Positions 1 through 9,966 of a stretch of 41,683 nucleotides of DNA are shown piece by piece. The notes below the pieces were generated by a model. The model was not told the DNA's origin. It saw only the letters and a list, made by a program, of their open reading frames with translations, and searched no databases. The position numbers were made by a program, and so were the translations under genes. The stretch's first letter is position 1; the number at the start of each line of letters is the position of its first letter. The stretch comes from Coriobacteriales bacterium. GTDB lineage: Bacteria; Actinomycetota; Coriobacteriia; Coriobacteriales; UBA8131. The stretch spans positions 1-41,683 of the forward strand of contig JAITHV010000005.1 in NCBI GenBank assembly GCA_031279835.1. The letters run 5' to 3'.

Positions 1-1
1 A

Positions 2-1372
2 AGCGAGCTGCCCCACTGGGAAGAGCTGCGTTGTGCCGGCCGGGCCATCAAGGACCGCACGCTTCGACACCTGGACTCCTATCTCGTGCAATTTGAAGAA
101 AACCTCACCGCTCATGGAGGCCGGCTGCATTGGGCCACAGACGCAGACGAGGCGAACCGCATAGTCTTGGGCATCGTCAAGTCGCAAAGCGCAGACGAGG
201 TGGTCAAGATAAAGTCCATGGTCACGCAAGAAGTCGGCCTCAACGAGGCTCTGGAGTCAGAAGGCATTGCCGCCTGGGAGACCGACCTGGCCGAACTGAT
301 CGTCCAGCTCGGGCACGACCGTCCTTCTAACATCCTCGTGCCAGCGATTCACCGCAACCGCGACGAGGTCCGCGAGATCTTCATCCGCGAGATGGGGCGC
401 TACGGGCGACCGGCACCTGACGGGCTGAGCAACGACCCCGCCTGCCTTGCTGCCGCAGCGCGCGCGCACCTGCGGGAGAAGTTCCTGCGCGCAAGGGTGG
501 CCGTCTGCGGCGCGAACTTCTGCGTCGCCGAGACCGGCACCGTCGTGATCGTCGAGAGCGAAGGCAACGGCAGGATGTGCCTCACGCTGCCTGAAGTGTT
601 GGTGGCGGTGACTGGGATCGAGAAGCTGGTCCCCACACTCGCCGACCTTGAGGTGATGCTCCAGCTGCTCCCCCGCTCTTCCACCGGCGAGCGCATGAAT
701 CCCTATACCTCAATGTTCACGGGTGTAACCCCTGGTGATGGGCCGCAAGAGCTGCACGTGGTGCTCGTGGACAACGGGCGGACCCGAGCGCTTGCCGACG
801 CCACGGGGCGCGAGGTGCTCCGCTGCATCCGCTGCGCCGCCTGCATGCACGCTTGCCCCGTGTACGCCCTCGTAGGCGGGCACGCCTACGGGTCAGTCTA
901 TCCCGGGCCGCTCGGCAGCGTGCTGACGCCCCTGCTTCGCGGTCTTGACTCTCAAATCGACAAGTCACTCCCCTATGCCTCGACCCTCTGCGGCGCCTGC
1001 GCTGAAGTCTGTCCCGTCAAGATTCCTTTGCCTGACCTCTTGGTGCACCTGCGCCACAAGGTGGTCGAGGAGAAGAAGCGCGGGCACCTTGGCCTCGAGC
1101 AGCTGCTCATGCGGGTCTTCGGCTGGGCAATGGGCTCAGGCAGGCGCTTTGCGGCACTTGGGGCCTGCGCCTCGGCCGCCCGTCGGCTCCTTAGGCGCCC
1201 GCGCCTCAGGCGGCTGCCCTGGCATGGGAGGCGCTGGACTGACGGGCGCGACTTGCGCATGCCTGCTGCGCGGACGTTTCGTTCAGTATGGAACAAAGGG
1301 ACAAGGACGCACGGCCACATGCCGCCAGCTAACGACAGGCCAGACGCGACGGGAGGCCAACATGACCAGTGA
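2..1372 (+). CDS. lutB: LutB-like iron-sulfur lactate-utilisation protein (5' partial)
   Basis: Part of the LutABC complex that oxidises L-lactate to pyruvate in the cytoplasm; LutB is the iron-sulfur electron-transfer subunit. The frame is open from base 2 with family-like sequence, so the true start lies outside the window and the GTG at 86 is internal. About 456 codons are visible. The LUD domain fills the first two thirds. Two ferredoxin-type motifs follow, CIRCAACMHACP near base 823 and CGACAEVCP near base 988, each able to hold a 4Fe-4S cluster. The C-terminal tail is Arg-rich and poorly conserved. The stop overlaps the lutC start by 11 bases, indicating translational coupling. LutA would be expected just upstream. 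The family (LutB/YkgF/LldF) is clear; the substrate is inferred from the family. Confidence 0.9.
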   Translation, partial: SELPHWEELRCAGRAIKDRTLRHLDSYLVQFEENLTAHGGRLHWATDADEANRIVLGIVKSQSADEVVKIKSMVTQEVGLNEALESEGIAAWETDLAELIVQLGHDRPSNILVPAIHRNRDEVREIFIREMGRYGRPAPDGLSNDPACLAAAARAHLREKFLRARVAVCGANFCVAETGTVVIVESEGNGRMCLTLPEVLVAVTGIEKLVPTLADLEVMLQLLPRSSTGERMNPYTSMFTGVTPGDGPQELHVVLVDNGRTRALADATGREVLRCIRCAACMHACPVYALVGGHAYGSVYPGPLGSVLTPLLRGLDSQIDKSLPYASTLCGACAEVCPVKIPLPDLLVHLRHKVVEEKKRGHLGLEQLLMRVFGWAMGSGRRFAALGACASAARRLLRRPRLRRLPWHGRRWTDGRDLRMPAARTFRSVWNKGTRTHGHMPPANDRPDATGGQHDQ

Positions 1373-2030
1373 GGCCCAAAGAGCCAAAGACGCCGTGGTT
1401 GCTCGCGTTCGCACGGCCTTGCGAGACGTCTTGGACAAGGACCCCGCCACCGACGTGCCTCAATACTGGGCATACGGGCAGCCGACACCAGTCTTAGACC
1501 CCCTAGAGACGTTCATCGACCGCCTCAAGGACTACCGCGCCCACGTTAAGCGCACGACCGAAGAGGCAGAAGTCCCCGCGCTGGTACTTGCTTGCCTCAC
1601 CGACGCTCAGGCGACGAGCTGCTGCATGCCGCCAGGGCTCGACTCCGGCTGGCTTGCCGAGGCCCCGTCACATGGGATACGCACCTATATCGACGACCCT
1701 CCCCTTGCCACCGCAGACCTCGACCGCATCTCGGCGGTCGTGACCTGCTGCGCTGTCTGTGCGGCAGAGACCGGCACCATCATGCTCGACCACCGGCCTG
1801 ACCAAGGGCGGCGCCTCTTGACGCTCCTGCCTGACACACATGTCTGCGTCGTGAGGGACGACCAGGTGCTCACCGACGTGCCTGAGGCATTAAAGCGCTT
1901 GAGCCCGTCGCTCAAGGAAGGCCGCCCGGCCACCTGGGTGTCTGGTCCGTCCGCCACTTCCGACATCGAGCTCGCGCGCGTCGAAGGGGTACACGGCCCA
2001 CGCAACTTATACGTGATCGTCGTTGGCTGA
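1362..2030 (+). CDS. lutC: LutC-like LUD-domain protein
   Basis: Third subunit of the LutABC-type lactate oxidation system. The protein has 222 residues, usual for LutC. The C-terminal half carries the LUD-domain hallmarks: an AAETGTI segment and GPSATSDIEL followed by GVHGPRNLYVIVVG at the very end. The frame is open much further upstream, but the ATG at 1362 is chosen because it is preceded by GGGAGG at good spacing and overlaps lutB by only 11 bases. Cysteines are unusually frequent in the middle (near CCAVCAAE). It runs tail to tail with menG, 67 bases away, and no convincing terminator was seen between them. Family assignment is strong. Confidence 0.9.
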   Translation: MTSEAQRAKDAVVARVRTALRDVLDKDPATDVPQYWAYGQPTPVLDPLETFIDRLKDYRAHVKRTTEEAEVPALVLACLTDAQATSCCMPPGLDSGWLAEAPSHGIRTYIDDPPLATADLDRISAVVTCCAVCAAETGTIMLDHRPDQGRRLLTLLPDTHVCVVRDDQVLTDVPEALKRLSPSLKEGRPATWVSGPSATSDIELARVEGVHGPRNLYVIVVG

Positions 2031-2097
2031 CGCCTAGCGCGCTCGTCGCTGGTCACGCAGTGTCCCGTCCGACAACGAGTACTGGCCTATCGGGACT

Positions 2098-2856
2098 CTA
2101 CGGCTTTCTCCCCTGATGCAGTGCCGCAGCTCCAAGCAGAAAACTGCGATAGCTCACGTGCGAGAAACCCGCTGCCTCGAAAAGGGCGGCAAGCTGCGGC
2201 TTGCTCACGAAGGCCTCGGTTGAGTCGTTGAGCCATCGGTATTCTTTTGTCCGCTTGGTCACTATGCCGCCGAGCAGCGGAAGCAAGTGCTTGAAGTAGA
2301 CCCGAAACACCGGGCGCACAACGGGCGCAGTAGGGTACGAGGCCTCGAGACACAAAAGCTTGCCGCCAGGACGCAGCACCCGGTAGGCCTCGGCGAGCAC
2401 CTGGGCGTAGTCGGCCATGTTGCGCAGCCCGAACGACATGGTGGCGACGTCGAAGCTCCCGTCGCCAAAAGGGATGGCAGAAGCGTTGCCCTCGACGAAC
2501 GTGAGGCGGCCATGCGCTGCGCCGCCGCGCATCCTCGCCTGTGCGACCTGGAGCATATTGGCTGAGAAGTCGAGCCCGACGATGCGCGATCCTGTGAGTG
2601 CTCGCGCTAGTGCCAGCGCGATGTCTCCCGTCCCACAGGCTATGTCGAGCACGTCGCTTGGCACGCCGCGCGACGCGCGGCGCACGAGCTCCCGCTTCCA
2701 GAGTCGGTGGAGCCCAAAGCTCTCCAAGTCGTTCATGAGGTCGTAGCGATCGCTGATGCCCTCGAACACCGTGTGGACCCACTGCTCCTTCTCGCCATAG
2801 CGTCCCACGCTGTCAGCAGCTTCCTTGCCGTCATGCCGCCTCGGGCTGCCGCTCAT
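2098..2856 (-). CDS. menG: Demethylmenaquinone methyltransferase MenG/UbiE
   Basis: Uses S-adenosylmethionine to methylate demethylmenaquinone, the last step of menaquinone synthesis. The 252 residues match the usual UbiE length. Visible hallmarks are FEGISDRYDLMND near the N terminus, the SAM-binding loop VLDIACGTGD, the acidic strand IVGLDFSANML, and the UbiE signature region around FKHLLPLLGGIV. The ATG overlaps the menA stop by four bases (ATGA type), so the two are probably co-translated. As the organism appears to respire with menaquinone, MenG rather than the ubiquinone role is expected. It is the last gene of the run aminotransferase-serA-menA-menG. Confidence 0.93.
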   Translation of the reverse strand: MSGSPRRHDGKEAADSVGRYGEKEQWVHTVFEGISDRYDLMNDLESFGLHRLWKRELVRRASRGVPSDVLDIACGTGDIALALARALTGSRIVGLDFSANMLQVAQARMRGGAAHGRLTFVEGNASAIPFGDGSFDVATMSFGLRNMADYAQVLAEAYRVLRPGGKLLCLEASYPTAPVVRPVFRVYFKHLLPLLGGIVTKRTKEYRWLNDSTEAFVSKPQLAALFEAAGFSHVSYRSFLLGAAALHQGRKP

Positions 2857-3827
2857 CTTATTGCCCCTACAAGCAGCAGCACGAGCGTCCAGGCCGCCAT
2901 CGCCAGCGCCGCAAGCCGCCCGGCGTTGCGCATCTGGGCCGAACGGCCTTTGCGGTCATAGCGCCCAAGCGCCATGCGCCGCACTGCGAGGGCGCCGGGC
3001 ACGGCGGCAACGGCCACGACCACAGCACCCCATGGCCAGAATGCCAAGCTCCAGCCCGCCATCCACACAAAGACAAGGGCCTCAGCGAGCACCATCATGC
3101 GCACGCTGGCCCGCCGCCCCATGAGCATGGGCAGCGTGCGGCGACCGTGCATGCGGTCGCGCTCGATGTCACAGGTGTTATTGGTCTGCATGATGAGCGC
3201 CACGGCAACAAAAGGCACGAAGCACGCCACCACAGACCACAACGAGACCTGCCCGACCAGGGCAAGGCAGGTGGCCAGAGGTATGAGCGCGCCCATGAAC
3301 AGCCCCGAGACCACCTCGCCAAGCGGAAGAGAAGCTATCGGGCGCGGGCCGCCAGAGTACAGCACTACCGCTGCGGCGCCGAGGACGCCCACTAGCAGGA
3401 GCACCGGGGTGCTCAGCATGACGACGGCGAGACCAAGAGCGCCTGCGACCGCCAGGCAGCCAACCGCGACGAGCAGCGCGCTACGCGGACGCAGCTTGTG
3501 GTAGACAATTGACGCATCGGTAACATCAACCACCGTGTCTGCGGTGTCTAGCCCGCTGAGGTAGTCATGGTAGTCGTTGTAGGTGTTCACCGCCCCTTGA
3601 AGCAACACTGAGCAGGCGAGCATGAGCAGCCAGACGAGCGCCTCGCGCACGCCGAAGCCACACCACGGCACAGGCCCAAAGGCAACTGCGGTCGCGCCGC
3701 CGACGCATGTTGGCCCGACGGCGGCCACCCAAGTCTGGGGCGCGACAAGCTCGACGACGGCGCGAGGCGTCAGGCGCCCATAACCGGCAGCGCCCCCGCC
3801 CTCGTCACTGCTCGTCGGAGGCGCCAT
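2853..3827 (-). CDS. menA: 1,4-dihydroxy-2-naphthoate polyprenyltransferase MenA
   Basis: Membrane UbiA-family enzyme that attaches the polyprenyl chain to 1,4-dihydroxy-2-naphthoate to give demethylmenaquinone. At 324 residues it has about eight to nine hydrophobic spans. The first Asp-rich motif reads NTYNDYHDYLSG and the second TCDIERDRMHGRRTLP, both typical of MenA and needed to bind Mg-prenyl diphosphate. The start ATG is four bases past the serA stop, and the 3' end overlaps menG by four bases. Pairing with MenG makes the menaquinone role secure. The N terminus (about 25 residues, Gly/Ser/Pro-rich) is less conserved, and a slightly later start is possible. Confidence 0.92.
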   Translation of the reverse strand: MAPPTSSDEGGGAAGYGRLTPRAVVELVAPQTWVAAVGPTCVGGATAVAFGPVPWCGFGVREALVWLLMLACSVLLQGAVNTYNDYHDYLSGLDTADTVVDVTDASIVYHKLRPRSALLVAVGCLAVAGALGLAVVMLSTPVLLLVGVLGAAAVVLYSGGPRPIASLPLGEVVSGLFMGALIPLATCLALVGQVSLWSVVACFVPFVAVALIMQTNNTCDIERDRMHGRRTLPMLMGRRASVRMMVLAEALVFVWMAGWSLAFWPWGAVVVAVAAVPGALAVRRMALGRYDRKGRSAQMRNAGRLAALAMAAWTLVLLLVGAIR

Positions 3828-3831
3828 CCGC

Positions 3832-5418
3832 TTAGAGCTGCACGAACCAGCCGTCGGTCACGCCGACAACCGAGCACAGTTTGGCGTACACGTCGTCCGG
3901 CACGGGATCATCGACGTTCATCAGCACAATGGCCTCGCCGGCGCCCTCGTCGCTCACGCCAATCTCCATCGTCGATATGTTGATGTTCGCGTCGCCGAGC
4001 ACCGTGCCGATGCGGCCGAGCTTTCCGGGAGTGTCCTCATACTTCATGATGAGGATGTACTTGCGCGGGATAAGGTCGAGCCGGTACCCGAAGATCGAGA
4101 CGATGCGCATGACGTTCGCATGCCCCGATATGGTGCAGCCAACCTCGAGCGTGCTCTCGCCCGCTTTTGCCACAACGCTCACTACACTAGCGTATTCGTA
4201 GCGGAGCGGGTCAGTCGTGATGGTGAGAGGGACTCCCCGCTGCTCGGCGATATACGCCGCGTTCACGAGGTTCACCGGGTCGTCACTGCTTTGCGAGAAG
4301 ATGCCGCGCAGCGTCGCAGTGCCGAGAAGGGCCACGTCGTGTTGCGCCAGGTCGCCAATGACCCGCACCTCGACCGACTCGATCGCCTCGTCGGCAAGCT
4401 GGGCGAGGATGACGCCACAGGTCTGGCAGGCCGTGATGAAGGGCGCGACGGCAGACATGACGTTTTCGGGCACCAGCGCCACGTTGACCGCCGTCGGGAC
4501 CATCTTGCCCTCAAGGCCAAGCAGCACGTACTCGGCGATTTGCTCGCCTGCCCGTGCCTGGGCCTCCTTGGTCGAGGCTCCGAGGTGCGGCGTGAGAATG
4601 ATGTTCTCATGGGCGTGCAGCGGCGAGTCGGTGCAGGGCTCCTTCTCGTACACGTCGATGCCCGCGCCCGCAACCTTGCCTGAGGCCACGAAGTCCGCCA
4701 GCGCTTCCACGTCGTAGATGCCGCCTCGTGCGGTGTTCACGAGGTAGACGCCTTGCTTCATGCGGGCGAACTGGTCGGGACCGAACATCCCGATGGTCTC
4801 CTTGGTTTTGGGCAGGTGCACGGTGATGAAGTCCGCCTGTGGCAGGATCTCGTCAATGTCCTCGAACAGCGTGACGCCCAGGTGCGCGGCGCGCTCGGGC
4901 GTGCAGTAGGGGTCGTACCCGACGAGGCGCATTCCAAAGGAGCGCGCCCTCTCGGCGACAAGGCCGCCGATACGCCCGAGCCCAAAGATGGCGAGCGTCT
5001 TTTGGTACAGCTCGTTTCCCGAAAACTTGCCGCGGTCCCACGCATGCGCCTTCATAGAGGCGTTGGCCTGGGGGGTCCTGCGGGCAGAGGCGAGCATGAG
5101 CGCCATAGTCTGCTCGGCTGCGCTTACCACGTTGGACGTTGGCGCGTTGCAAACGATGACGCCGCGCTTGGTCGCCGCGGCAACGTCCACGTTGTCTACC
5201 CCTACGCCGGCGCGCCCAATGATCTTGAGGTCCTTGCCCGCCTCAATGACCTCGGCGCTTGCCTGGGTCGCGCTCCTCACGATGAGGGCATGGTACCCCG
5301 GGATGGTCTCGATAAGCTGCTCAGGGCTCAAGTCGAGCAGCACGTCAACCTCGTGCCCGCTCTCTTGCAACAGCTTTATGCCCGCGTCTGCGATCTTTTC
5401 TGCCACTAGTATCTTCAT
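3832..5418 (-). CDS. serA: D-3-phosphoglycerate dehydrogenase SerA (long form)
   Basis: Oxidises 3-phosphoglycerate to 3-phosphohydroxypyruvate with NAD, the first step of serine synthesis. The 528 residues are the long form with a C-terminal ACT domain. Seen in order: an N-terminal substrate-binding part starting MKILVAEKIAD, the Rossmann loop GLGRIGGLVAERA, the NTARGGI segment, catalytic His in HLGASTKEAQ, an intervening domain, and an ACT domain beginning near YILIMKYEDTPGKLG. ACT domains in this family bind serine for feedback control. The frame is open further upstream, but the ATG at 5418 is preceded by GGAAGG and begins at the conserved family start. It lies 67 bases after the class V aminotransferase gene. 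Confidence 0.95.
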   Translation of the reverse strand: MKILVAEKIADAGIKLLQESGHEVDVLLDLSPEQLIETIPGYHALIVRSATQASAEVIEAGKDLKIIGRAGVGVDNVDVAAATKRGVIVCNAPTSNVVSAAEQTMALMLASARRTPQANASMKAHAWDRGKFSGNELYQKTLAIFGLGRIGGLVAERARSFGMRLVGYDPYCTPERAAHLGVTLFEDIDEILPQADFITVHLPKTKETIGMFGPDQFARMKQGVYLVNTARGGIYDVEALADFVASGKVAGAGIDVYEKEPCTDSPLHAHENIILTPHLGASTKEAQARAGEQIAEYVLLGLEGKMVPTAVNVALVPENVMSAVAPFITACQTCGVILAQLADEAIESVEVRVIGDLAQHDVALLGTATLRGIFSQSSDDPVNLVNAAYIAEQRGVPLTITTDPLRYEYASVVSVVAKAGESTLEVGCTISGHANVMRIVSIFGYRLDLIPRKYILIMKYEDTPGKLGRIGTVLGDANINISTMEIGVSDEGAGEAIVLMNVDDPVPDDVYAKLCSVVGVTDGWFVQL

Positions 5419-5485
5419 GTCTGGCCCTTCCTGCCGCCCAGCGGCGGCATCATCGATGTTGCGAAATGATGCGCCCCAGCGGCCG

Positions 5486-6631
5486 CTATCCGATAAGAGC
5501 CTTCTCGGCAGCCTTGATGCCGCTGCCTGGCTCAAAGTCATACCCGAGCTCGACCAAGGTCATCTCGAGCGCGGCCAAGGTGGTGATGATGTCGAAGTCG
5601 CCGAAATAGCCCAGGTGGCCTACGCGGAAGATGCGCCCGGCATAGTCGTCTTGGCCGCCGGCGACCGTCACCCCGTGGCGGTTCTTCATGATGCTCACGA
5701 GCTTCTTGCCGTCCAGGCCCTCAGGCACCCACACCGGGGTCACGGCGTTCCCGCGCCCTTCGGCGGGAGCAAAAAGCTCAAGCCCCAGCGCCTCGCACCC
5801 CTGGCGCGTCGCCTCGGCGAGGCGGGCGTGGCGGGCGATGATGTTCTCGATCCCCTCTTCGCGCATGAGGCGCAGCGACTCGGCAAGGCCTATCATGAGC
5901 GAGACGGCAGGGGTGAACGGCGTCGTGTCTTTCTCAAGGCTCTTTGCGTGCTTCTTCCAGTCGAAGTAGAACTTCGGCAGCGTGGAGCGCTCGCAGGCTC
6001 GCCAGGCCTTAGGGCTTACCGAGACTGCCGCCAGCCCGGGCGGGAGCATGAGCCCCTTTTGCGAGCCGGTCATAACCACGTCCAGACCCCACGCGTCAGT
6101 CTGCACGTCCACGGCGCCGATGCCGGTGATGCTGTCGACGATCAATACGCAGTCCGGATAATCCTTGACAACGCGGGCGATGGCCTCCACGTCGTTGAGG
6201 ACGCCGCTTGAGGTCTCGGACTGGGTGACAATGACGCCGCGCGCGTCAGGGTTCGCTGCGAGGTAGGCGGCGATGTCGGCGGGGTCAACCACCTTTTGCC
6301 AGCCGTACTCGAGCTTAGTAACCTCAAGGCCGTAGGTTTTTGAGATCTGCTCCATGCGCTGGCCGAACTTGCCGTTATACCCGACGACTACCTTGTCGCC
6401 TGCGCAAAAGCAGTTGACGACCGCAGACTCCATCGCACCGGTACCCGAACAGGCAAAGAGGAGCACGTCGCTTTGCTCGGTCTGAAAAACGTACTTGAGG
6501 CCTTCGACGCACTCGCGCACGACCTGTTCAAAGTCTGGGGTGCGGTGGTGGATCATGGGGCGCGCCTGGGCAAGCAGAACCTCGCTCGGGACCGGCGTCG
6601 GCCCCGGGGTCATGAGATACTTTTTACGCAT
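5486..6631 (-). CDS. Class V PLP aminotransferase (serine-glyoxylate/phosphoserine type)
   Basis: A fold-type I aminotransferase of 381 residues in the alanine-glyoxylate/serine-pyruvate family. The opening KKYLMTPGPTPVP is the classic substrate-loop start, and the PLP lysine lies in MTGSQKGLMLPPGLA. The ATG at 6631 has AGAGGAG eight bases upstream, whereas the in-frame GTG three codons earlier would abut that site, so the ATG is preferred. Directly preceding serA, it is a good candidate for the phosphoserine aminotransferase step, because no classical serC is seen here; that is inference. Serine-glyoxylate or alanine-glyoxylate exchange is the alternative and cannot be separated by sequence alone. 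Confidence 0.85.
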   Translation of the reverse strand: MRKKYLMTPGPTPVPSEVLLAQARPMIHHRTPDFEQVVRECVEGLKYVFQTEQSDVLLFACSGTGAMESAVVNCFCAGDKVVVGYNGKFGQRMEQISKTYGLEVTKLEYGWQKVVDPADIAAYLAANPDARGVIVTQSETSSGVLNDVEAIARVVKDYPDCVLIVDSITGIGAVDVQTDAWGLDVVMTGSQKGLMLPPGLAAVSVSPKAWRACERSTLPKFYFDWKKHAKSLEKDTTPFTPAVSLMIGLAESLRLMREEGIENIIARHARLAEATRQGCEALGLELFAPAEGRGNAVTPVWVPEGLDGKKLVSIMKNRHGVTVAGGQDDYAGRIFRVGHLGYFGDFDIITTLAALEMTLVELGYDFEPGSGIKAAEKALIG

Positions 6632-6654
6632 GGTAACCACTCCTCTTCGCGTGA

Positions 6655-6660
6655 ATCATA
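6655..6660 (-). promoter_or_regulatory. Candidate -10 box for the aminotransferase-serA-men run
   Basis: TATGAT on the minus strand, 23 bases before the ATG at 6631, lies in an AT-rich 63-base gap after argH. No good -35 box is visible at 16-18 bases. It may give independent transcription from the upstream arg operon. Confidence 0.35.
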
Positions 6661-6694
6661 GATCGAGTAGAAATTCTTATTGTATACCACTCAC

Positions 6695-8221
6695 TCATGG
6701 ACGGATGAGGGCAGTGGCGGCATCTGAGTCTGCCGCAAGCTGCTCGCGCGCAAGGCCGATCTGCTCGGCGACGCAGGCTGGCGCCGTTCCTCCCACAGTG
6801 GTGCGCCGGGCAACCACCTCACTGATGTCGCAGGCTAGCGGCGCATCGTCCCCAAAGCGCGCGTCAAACGCACGAAGGTCCTCAGCGCCCAGTTCCTGCA
6901 ACGTGCGGCCTGTGCGCTCACAGTCAAGCACCACGCGCCCCACAACCTCGTGCGCCTCCCGGAAGGGCACGCCACGCGCGGCCAGGTGGTCGGCGAGGTC
7001 GGTGGCCGCCATAAAGCCGCCCTGCGCGCCGGCGAGCATCGCCGCAGAATTCACACGCATGGTCGCAAGCATGCCGCTCATGGCCGTGAGACACATACTC
7101 AGCGTGTCCACGGCGTCAAAGACGCCTTCTTTGTCTTCTTGGAGGTCTTTGTTGTACGCAAGCGGCAGCCCCTTGAGCGTCATGAGCATCCCCATGAGGC
7201 CGCCAACCACACGACCGGCCTTGCCACGCGTGAGCTCGGCGAAGTCCGGGTTCTTTTTTTGAGGCATGATGGACGAGCCGGTCGAGAACGCGTCGTCAAG
7301 GGTGACAAACCCGAACTCCTCGCTCGACCACAGGATTATCTCCTCGCTCAGGCGCGAGAGGTGCACCATGGCAAGCGAGCAGGCGTAGAGCAGGTCGCAG
7401 ACGAAGTCGCGGTCGCTCACTGCGTCAAGCGAGTTCGGGCTTGTCTGCGAGAAGCCGAGCTCTGTGGCCACCGAGGCGCGATCGAGCGGGTACGTCGTCC
7501 CTGCAAGCGCGGCCGAACCGAGCGGCATGACATCGGCCGCGCGACATGCGGCCAGCAGCCGCGTGAAGTCGCGCGCGAGCATCCATTGGTATGCAAGCAT
7601 ATGGTGCGAGAAGAGCACTGGCTGCGCCTTTTGCAGGTGCGTGTATCCCGGCATGATGACACCGAGATGGTCGTTGGCCAGGCCGATCAGCACGCCGCGC
7701 AGTCGGTTGACCTCGGTGGCGAGCCCTGCGGCATGGGCACGGCAAAACAGTCGCGTGTCGGTCGCAACCTGGTCGTTTCGGCTGCGCGCGGTGTGCAGCC
7801 GCCCGCCTGCAGGGCCGATGCGGCGCGTGAGCTCACGCTCGATGCTCATGTGGATGTCCTCGTCGGCGAGGTCGTAGAAGCCGTGGTCGCCGGACGCGAG
7901 GTCGCGCGCGATGGACGCAAGCCCCTCGTCGATGGCCGCAGCGTCCTCGGGCGCTATGATCCCCTGGCGGGCGAGCATGTGCGCATGCGCCTGAGAGCCT
8001 TGGATGTCCCAGCGCCACAGGCGGCGGTCTACCGGCAAAGAGGCACCGAAGGCGAGCATCGCCTCAGAGACCTCGCCTTCAAAGCGGCCGCCCCAAAGCG
8101 CCGCAGGAGGCTGCCTCGAGAAGGCGCCCGGCTGCGTCCCGGCGCCCGGCTGCCTCGAGAAGGCGCCCGGCTGCGTCCCGGCGCCGTCGCGGCTGGAGCT
8201 GTCATGATCGGTCGTGGGCAT
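6695..8221 (-). CDS. argH: Argininosuccinate lyase ArgH with repeat-bearing N terminus
   Basis: Splits argininosuccinate into arginine and fumarate, the final step of arginine synthesis. The fumarase-superfamily signature GSSIMPQKKNPD and the family start ALWGGRFEG are plain. The ATG at 8221 is taken because AGGAAGGA lies just upstream; it gives 508 residues, about 40 longer than usual. The extra N terminus holds two exact copies of a 13-residue unit (GAGTQPGAFSRQP, residues 13-25 and 26-38), encoded by a 39-bp tandem repeat. The conserved enzyme starts right after it. Last gene of the arg operon, 22 bases after argG. The frame runs further upstream over argG but lacks a supported start there. 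Confidence 0.94.
   Translation of the reverse strand: MPTTDHDSSSRDGAGTQPGAFSRQPGAGTQPGAFSRQPPAALWGGRFEGEVSEAMLAFGASLPVDRRLWRWDIQGSQAHAHMLARQGIIAPEDAAAIDEGLASIARDLASGDHGFYDLADEDIHMSIERELTRRIGPAGGRLHTARSRNDQVATDTRLFCRAHAAGLATEVNRLRGVLIGLANDHLGVIMPGYTHLQKAQPVLFSHHMLAYQWMLARDFTRLLAACRAADVMPLGSAALAGTTYPLDRASVATELGFSQTSPNSLDAVSDRDFVCDLLYACSLAMVHLSRLSEEIILWSSEEFGFVTLDDAFSTGSSIMPQKKNPDFAELTRGKAGRVVGGLMGMLMTLKGLPLAYNKDLQEDKEGVFDAVDTLSMCLTAMSGMLATMRVNSAAMLAGAQGGFMAATDLADHLAARGVPFREAHEVVGRVVLDCERTGRTLQELGAEDLRAFDARFGDDAPLACDISEVVARRTTVGGTAPACVAEQIGLAREQLAADSDAATALIRP
8109..8186. repeat. 39-bp tandem duplication inside argH
   Basis: Two adjacent copies, 8109-8147 and 8148-8186, differ only at the last base. 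The unit is a multiple of three and encodes GAGTQPGAFSRQP twice, just before the conserved ArgH domain. Confidence 0.95.
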
Positions 8222-8243
8222 AGAGGTCCTTCCTGACAGGTCT

Positions 8244-9449
<1,206 letters not shown>

Positions 9450-9531
9450 GTTGGTCCTTTCTGGTCGGTGCCGGCTGCCTGGGCGCCAGGCGCAGGCGGT
9501 CGGCGGATGTCTGATGGGTGCGCGCCCGCGC

Positions 9532-9966
9532 CTATGCGCCAGCCTCGCGAAAGCCGCGCAGCCGGGCCACGATCAACTGGGCGCTGCTCTCATCGGCTGC
9601 CACCATTAAAATGGTGTCGTCGCCGGCGATCGTGCCGAGCAGCCCGGGCAGCACGGCCTCCTCGAGCACGGCGGCTACGCCTTGGGCCATGCCGCTGCGC
9701 GTCTTGACGATGACCTGGTTGCCGACATAGGCCACGTCGGTCATCAAGTCCTCCGACACGCGGCGCAGCAGCTGGTCCTCGCGCAGGGCATACGAGCCGT
9801 TGGGGAGCTTTTGGAGGTCCAGGCTGCTGACGTCGCGCGAGACGGTTGCTTGGGTGCAAACGATGCCCCGCCGGTCGAGCTCTTCCACGAGCTCCTGCTG
9901 CGTCTTCACCGGCATTTCTCGGATGATGTCTTTTATGGCCTCTTGTCGGATGGATCGCTTTATCAT
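9532..9966 (-). CDS. argR: Arginine repressor ArgR
   Basis: Arginine-binding hexameric DNA-binding regulator of the arg genes. The 144 residues show the N-terminal winged helix (RQEAIKDIIREMP, then TQATVSRDVSSLDLQKLP as recognition part) and the C-terminal arginine-sensing oligomerisation part with GTIAGDDTILMVA. The start ATG overlaps the argF stop in ATGA fashion and begins at the conserved MIKRSIRQ; the open frame upstream is unrelated sequence over argF. Having argR inside the operon it presumably controls gives autoregulation. Family call is firm; the operator is not proven. Confidence 0.95.
   Translation of the reverse strand: MIKRSIRQEAIKDIIREMPVKTQQELVEELDRRGIVCTQATVSRDVSSLDLQKLPNGSYALREDQLLRRVSEDLMTDVAYVGNQVIVKTRSGMAQGVAAVLEEAVLPGLLGTIAGDDTILMVAADESSAQLIVARLRGFREAGA

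Noticed and set aside
945-1361. Upstream extension of the lutC frame
   Set aside because: It overlaps the conserved iron-sulfur end of lutB, has no family likeness, and a good ribosome site marks the ATG at 1362.
2044-2095. GTCCCG/CGGGAC inverted repeat as terminator between lutC and menG
   Set aside because: Only six paired bases around a 23-base loop and no T-run on either strand.
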